From: JANWHF01 sp036276235
GTDB taxonomy: Bacteria > Planctomycetota > Phycisphaerae > Tepidisphaerales > Tepidisphaeraceae
Direction: 5' to 3'
NCBI GenBank assembly: GCA_036276235.1
Contig: DATBDZ010000100.1
Span: 1 to 8,585, forward strand
Length of the DNA: 8,585 bases
Shown: positions 6,410 through 8,585 of the stretch, piece after piece
Numbering within the stretch: position 1 is the stretch's first letter
Layout: every line of letters begins with the position of its first letter
Position numbers and translations under genes: made by a program
Notes under the pieces: model-generated
What the model was told of the DNA's origin: nothing
Database searches by the model: none
What the model saw: only the letters and a program-made list of their open reading frames with translations

Positions 6410-6487
6410 AGTTGCCAGTTGCCAGTTGTCAGTTGCCAGTAAGAACACTTGTCTTTACGGGCAACTGGCAACTGGCAACTAGCAACT
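6410..6487. repeat. Inverted repeat of four AGTTGCC heptamers per arm, between kdsB and pyrG
   Basis: The left arm (6410-6437) is four tandem AGTTGCC units with one variant (AGTTGTC). The right arm (6460-6487) is the reverse complement of four units with one variant (AGTTGCT on the minus strand). The 22-nt centre (6438-6459) can extend the stem with a bulge (GTAAGA against TCTTTAC). On the minus strand the structure covers the kdsB stop codon and ends 11 nt before the pyrG ATG, so it would lie in the pyrG leader of a kdsB-pyrG transcript. The 6-T run after the right arm is on the plus strand and lies inside kdsB, so it is not a terminator for these genes. Confidence 0.9.
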
Positions 6488-7222
6488 TTTTTGATGCCTC
6501 TTTACAAACTCCGCGTATTGCTCGGCGGTATCGATGCCGTGCGTGGTGCGGGTTACGGGTAACACATAAATCGAGCGGCCGTGCTCCAGGGCACGGAGCT
6601 GTTCCAGCTTTTCGGTCTGCTCCAGCGGAGTCGGGGGCCAGGAGGCAAACTGCAGCAGGAATTCACGCCGATACGCGTAAATCCCCAAATGTAAATAATA
6701 GGGCGGCTGCGTGCCGCCGGTCGCGTCGCGCCGAAACGGAATCGGCGAACGCGAAAAATAAATCGCCCGGCCATCGACGCCTGCAACGACCTTAACGAGA
6801 TTCGGATCGGCCGGATCAGCGCCGGCGGGAAACGGCGTCGCCGCCGTCGCCATATCGTCGTCGCTGGTTTCCAGCCGTTCGATCAGCCGATCGATCACCG
6901 ACGGCTCGATCTCCGGCTCATCGCCTTGAACATTGACGATGATCGAATCGTCTAAATTTCGCGCAACCTCGGCGATCCGATCCGTGCCGCTCTGATGCGC
7001 CGGCGACGTCATCACGCAGCGCGTTCCAAAAGGCCGCAGGGCATCGGCGATCCGCTGATCGTCCGTCGCCACCAGAATCTCCCGCACGCACGAGCATTTG
7101 CGCGCCTGCTCGACCACATGCTGCACCAGCGGCTTGCCGGTCTGAGCGGCGAGAATCTTGGCCGGGAAACGTGTCGATCCAAAGCGCGCAGGAATTACAA
7201 CGACGCCAGCCAATGCATTCAT
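6479..7222 (-). CDS. kdsB: 3-deoxy-manno-octulosonate cytidylyltransferase (CMP-Kdo synthetase)
   Basis: Activates Kdo with CTP to give CMP-Kdo and pyrophosphate, for transfer to lipid A in the cytoplasm. At 247 residues it has the normal family length. The motifs appear in order: PARFGSTRFPAK at 11-22 (nucleotide-binding loop), ATDD at 52-55, GTDRIAE at 79-85, NVQGDEP at 97-103 with Mg-binding D101, IYFSRSPIPF at 154-163, LHLGIYAYRREFL at 177-189, LEQTEKLEQLRALEHG at 200-215, and HGIDTAEQ at 228-235 with the second metal ligand D231. The last residues, Ser-Cys-stop, are encoded inside the AGTTGCC inverted repeat. Start ATG 7222 leaves only a short lead before the VVVIPARF strand; the upstream GAAAG is a weak Shine-Dalgarno. 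The CTP synthase gene lies downstream on the same strand. Its presence implies an outer membrane with Kdo-containing glycolipid. Confidence 0.95.
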   Translation of the reverse strand: MNALAGVVVIPARFGSTRFPAKILAAQTGKPLVQHVVEQARKCSCVREILVATDDQRIADALRPFGTRCVMTSPAHQSGTDRIAEVARNLDDSIIVNVQGDEPEIEPSVIDRLIERLETSDDDMATAATPFPAGADPADPNLVKVVAGVDGRAIYFSRSPIPFRRDATGGTQPPYYLHLGIYAYRREFLLQFASWPPTPLEQTEKLEQLRALEHGRSIYVLPVTRTTHGIDTAEQYAEFVKRHQKSC

Positions 7223-7288
7223 CTTTCAATCGAAGCACGCGATTGCCGCCAAACGAACGGTTTTTGGCGACGCAAGAATTGGAAGGTC

Positions 7289-7317
7289 AGATTAATGGGG
7301 GAGGAGTGTGGTGTCAA
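7289..7317 (-). promoter_or_regulatory. Candidate sigma70-type promoter for kdsB-pyrG
   Basis: On the minus strand a perfect -35 hexamer TTGACA (plus positions 7312-7317) is followed after exactly 17 nt by TAATCT (7289-7294), a poor -10 with 3 of 6 consensus positions. Transcription would start near 7282 and give a leader of about 60 nt before the kdsB ATG. It sits in the only spacer of useful length upstream of kdsB. Evidence is sequence match only. Confidence 0.35.
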
Positions 7318-7376
7318 ACTTTTTGAGAGACGCTGACAGGTTTTCCGAATTTGACGCGAAGGAGTTATTCCCCGTA

Positions 7377-7443
7377 TGAAACGTGAAGACGTGAAGCGTG
7401 ACGAAAGCGCCGCCTTTGTCACGTTTCACGTCTTCACGTTTCA
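7377..7443. repeat. Long hairpin built from ACGTGAA-type heptamers
   Basis: The left arm 7377-7407 and right arm 7414-7443 are reverse complements along about 30 bp, with one G-T wobble and one bulged base around a 6-nt loop. Each arm consists of repeated ACGTGAA/GTGAAGAC-like units. It begins 36 nt past the stop codon of the exported toroid protein (minus strand), so it may mark the end of that transcript or stabilise its 3' end. No U-run follows on the minus strand, so a classical intrinsic terminator is not shown. Confidence 0.85.
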
Positions 7444-7478
7444 CTTGTTTCGGGCTGCGGCTGCGTCTAAGTCTTAGC

Positions 7479-8585
7479 TCACTTACATCTCAGCAGCGTC
7501 ATAATGGCAAACGCCGTCCCGTACGGCTTGTGATAATCCCACATCGGGTAATCCCACCAGGAGCCGTCCTCTTCCTGATGCGGCAGGACGCAGTCGGCGA
7601 TCTTTGGCGCATACTCCGCCTTCTGCTCGTCGGTCAGGCTTTCGAGCAGGCGGCTGGCGTAGTAGTGATCGAAGTAATAGTAGTAGCCGGAAATCTGATA
7701 CATCGCCTCGTGCGGGAACAGGTGCTTGCGGCCATTGTCCAGAAAGGCGTGCTCTTTGAAGAAGATGTCCAGCCCTTCGCGAACGCGCGCCGGATCGACC
7801 TTGGGCGAATGCCAGAGCCACAGCGCGTAGTTGGCGGGTTGAGTACGGCCGGCGGCACCGCGCGGCAGGTTGCCGGGGATCCTCGGGACGTATTTGTAAT
7901 CCGCGCCGTAAAGATAGACGCCGTTAGGCAGGCGCATTTCTTCCAGACGCTTGATCGATTGATTCACAAGTTTTTCCGGCATTTCGATGCCGGATTGCTT
8001 GGCCTCCCAGAGTGAAACCAAACCCGCCGCCGTGCCGAAGCTCGTTGGCCCGCTGGAGGGCGACAGCGTGTGATAATCAAAATCGTAATAAGCCCAGCCA
8101 CCCATGAAGGTGGCGTATTCCATCATCTCCTTGATGTTGCGCTGCAAGACTTTGGCGAGACGCGGGTCTTTGCTGTAGCGCATCTCAACGGCAAGCGTGT
8201 GGACGATGTAAATGTGCGCCCAGGTATTGTAGAGCAATATTCCATCATCGCGGCGGGCATCTTCGCTGGTGAGTAAATATTCCAGACCTTTGTCATGGGC
8301 CTTGGTTTCACCTGCTTCGCGGAGGGCAAGGACGCACAGCGCACTGGTTCCGATGCGAAAGGCATCATGGGAGCCGGGGACCATGGAGTAGATTTCGCTG
8401 CCGCGCGTTTCGGTGCCGGTGCCCCAGGAGCCGTCGGCGTTTTGGAAGCCTTCGAGGAACTTCACGCCGCGATCGATCGCCTTGGCGATGGAGGCGGGGC
8501 GGGTGGAAGGGGTGGGGTCGGCATAGGCCGGATGCATTCCGACTGCGACCATTGCGATTGTAAGAACGATGAGGCGCGCGAGGGA
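7479..8585 (-). CDS. Exported prenyltransferase/squalene-oxidase-repeat protein (5' end beyond window)
   Basis: The frame stays open to the window edge, so the true start lies upstream. The visible N-terminus (SLARLIVLTIAMVAVGM, then HPAYA before Asp) is the hydrophobic core and AxA-type cleavage site of a signal peptide, implying export. The mature part of about 345 residues is an alpha/alpha toroid of the terpenoid cyclase/prenyltransferase-repeat type. Counting from the Met at 8552, repeats are seen at 25-46 (AIDRGVKFLEGFQNADGSWG), about 68-95, 105-125, 150-205 and 325-355 (QEEDGSWWDYPMWDY). No DXDD or DCTAE cyclase motif is present, so squalene cyclisation is unlikely. An aromatic patch, GYYYYFDHYY (289-298), and many Trp/Tyr residues suggest a ligand- or glycan-facing cavity. 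Such exported repeat proteins are frequent in planctomycetes and mostly uncharacterised; no function is assigned. Confidence 0.8.
   Translation of the reverse strand, partial: SLARLIVLTIAMVAVGMHPAYADPTPSTRPASIAKAIDRGVKFLEGFQNADGSWGTGTETRGSEIYSMVPGSHDAFRIGTSALCVLALREAGETKAHDKGLEYLLTSEDARRDDGILLYNTWAHIYIVHTLAVEMRYSKDPRLAKVLQRNIKEMMEYATFMGGWAYYDFDYHTLSPSSGPTSFGTAAGLVSLWEAKQSGIEMPEKLVNQSIKRLEEMRLPNGVYLYGADYKYVPRIPGNLPRGAAGRTQPANYALWLWHSPKVDPARVREGLDIFFKEHAFLDNGRKHLFPHEAMYQISGYYYYFDHYYASRLLESLTDEQKAEYAPKIADCVLPHQEEDGSWWDYPMWDYHKPYGTAFAIMTLLRCK

Noticed and set aside
6460..6492. Intrinsic terminator (stem followed by six T on the plus strand)
   Set aside because: No plus-strand gene ends here, and the T-run lies within kdsB coding sequence. 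For the minus-strand genes no U-run follows the stem.

Overview
The window looks like chromosomal DNA of a Gram-negative-type bacterium, most likely a member of the Planctomycetota. This is inference, based on a kdsB gene for lipopolysaccharide-type sugar activation, an exported prenyltransferase/squalene-oxidase-repeat protein of a kind common in that phylum, an atypical CTP synthase, GC-rich coding regions, and intergenic spacers packed with CCCTCTCCC/GGGAGAGGG and GGGTGTACTCGCCC palindromes. No rRNA, tRNA, CRISPR array or insertion sequence was seen.

Layout. Positions 1-182 are an intergenic strip with GC-rich hairpins. An HD-superfamily hydrolase gene (183-782, +) follows. Positions 783-1267 carry a dense cluster of palindromic repeats, including one compound palindrome of about 126 nt and two copies of a unit of about 103 nt. 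A cytoplasmic GH13 glucan-active enzyme resembling branching enzymes (1268-3082, +) comes next. All remaining genes lie on the minus strand. In order of minus-strand transcription they are: an exported alpha/alpha-toroid protein cut by the window edge (7479-8585), kdsB (6479-7222), pyrG (4644-6398), an unrecognised 259-residue protein (3792-4571), and a DUF433/DUF5615 toxin-antitoxin-like pair (3439-3729 and 2780-3442).

How the genes fit together. PyrG makes CTP and KdsB uses CTP to activate Kdo for lipid A-core synthesis, so adjacent co-oriented kdsB-pyrG makes metabolic sense. The 259-residue gene and the toxin-antitoxin pair sit between the two housekeeping blocks in DNA of visibly lower GC (about 45-50% in hand-counted lines, against 62-80% in lines from the flanking genes). 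They look like an accessory insertion.

The most unusual points are these. The PIN-like toxin frame has no stop at its normal end and runs about 100 codons antisense into the 3' end of the GH13 gene. Two inverted repeats built from heptamers bracket kdsB, and one of them supplies the kdsB stop codon. The compound palindrome lies downstream of the HD gene. The CTP synthase has changed otherwise highly conserved ATP/UTP-site segments while keeping its catalytic residues. I did not find a clear new multi-gene system; the unrecognised 259-residue protein beside the toxin-antitoxin pair is the best candidate for undescribed biology.
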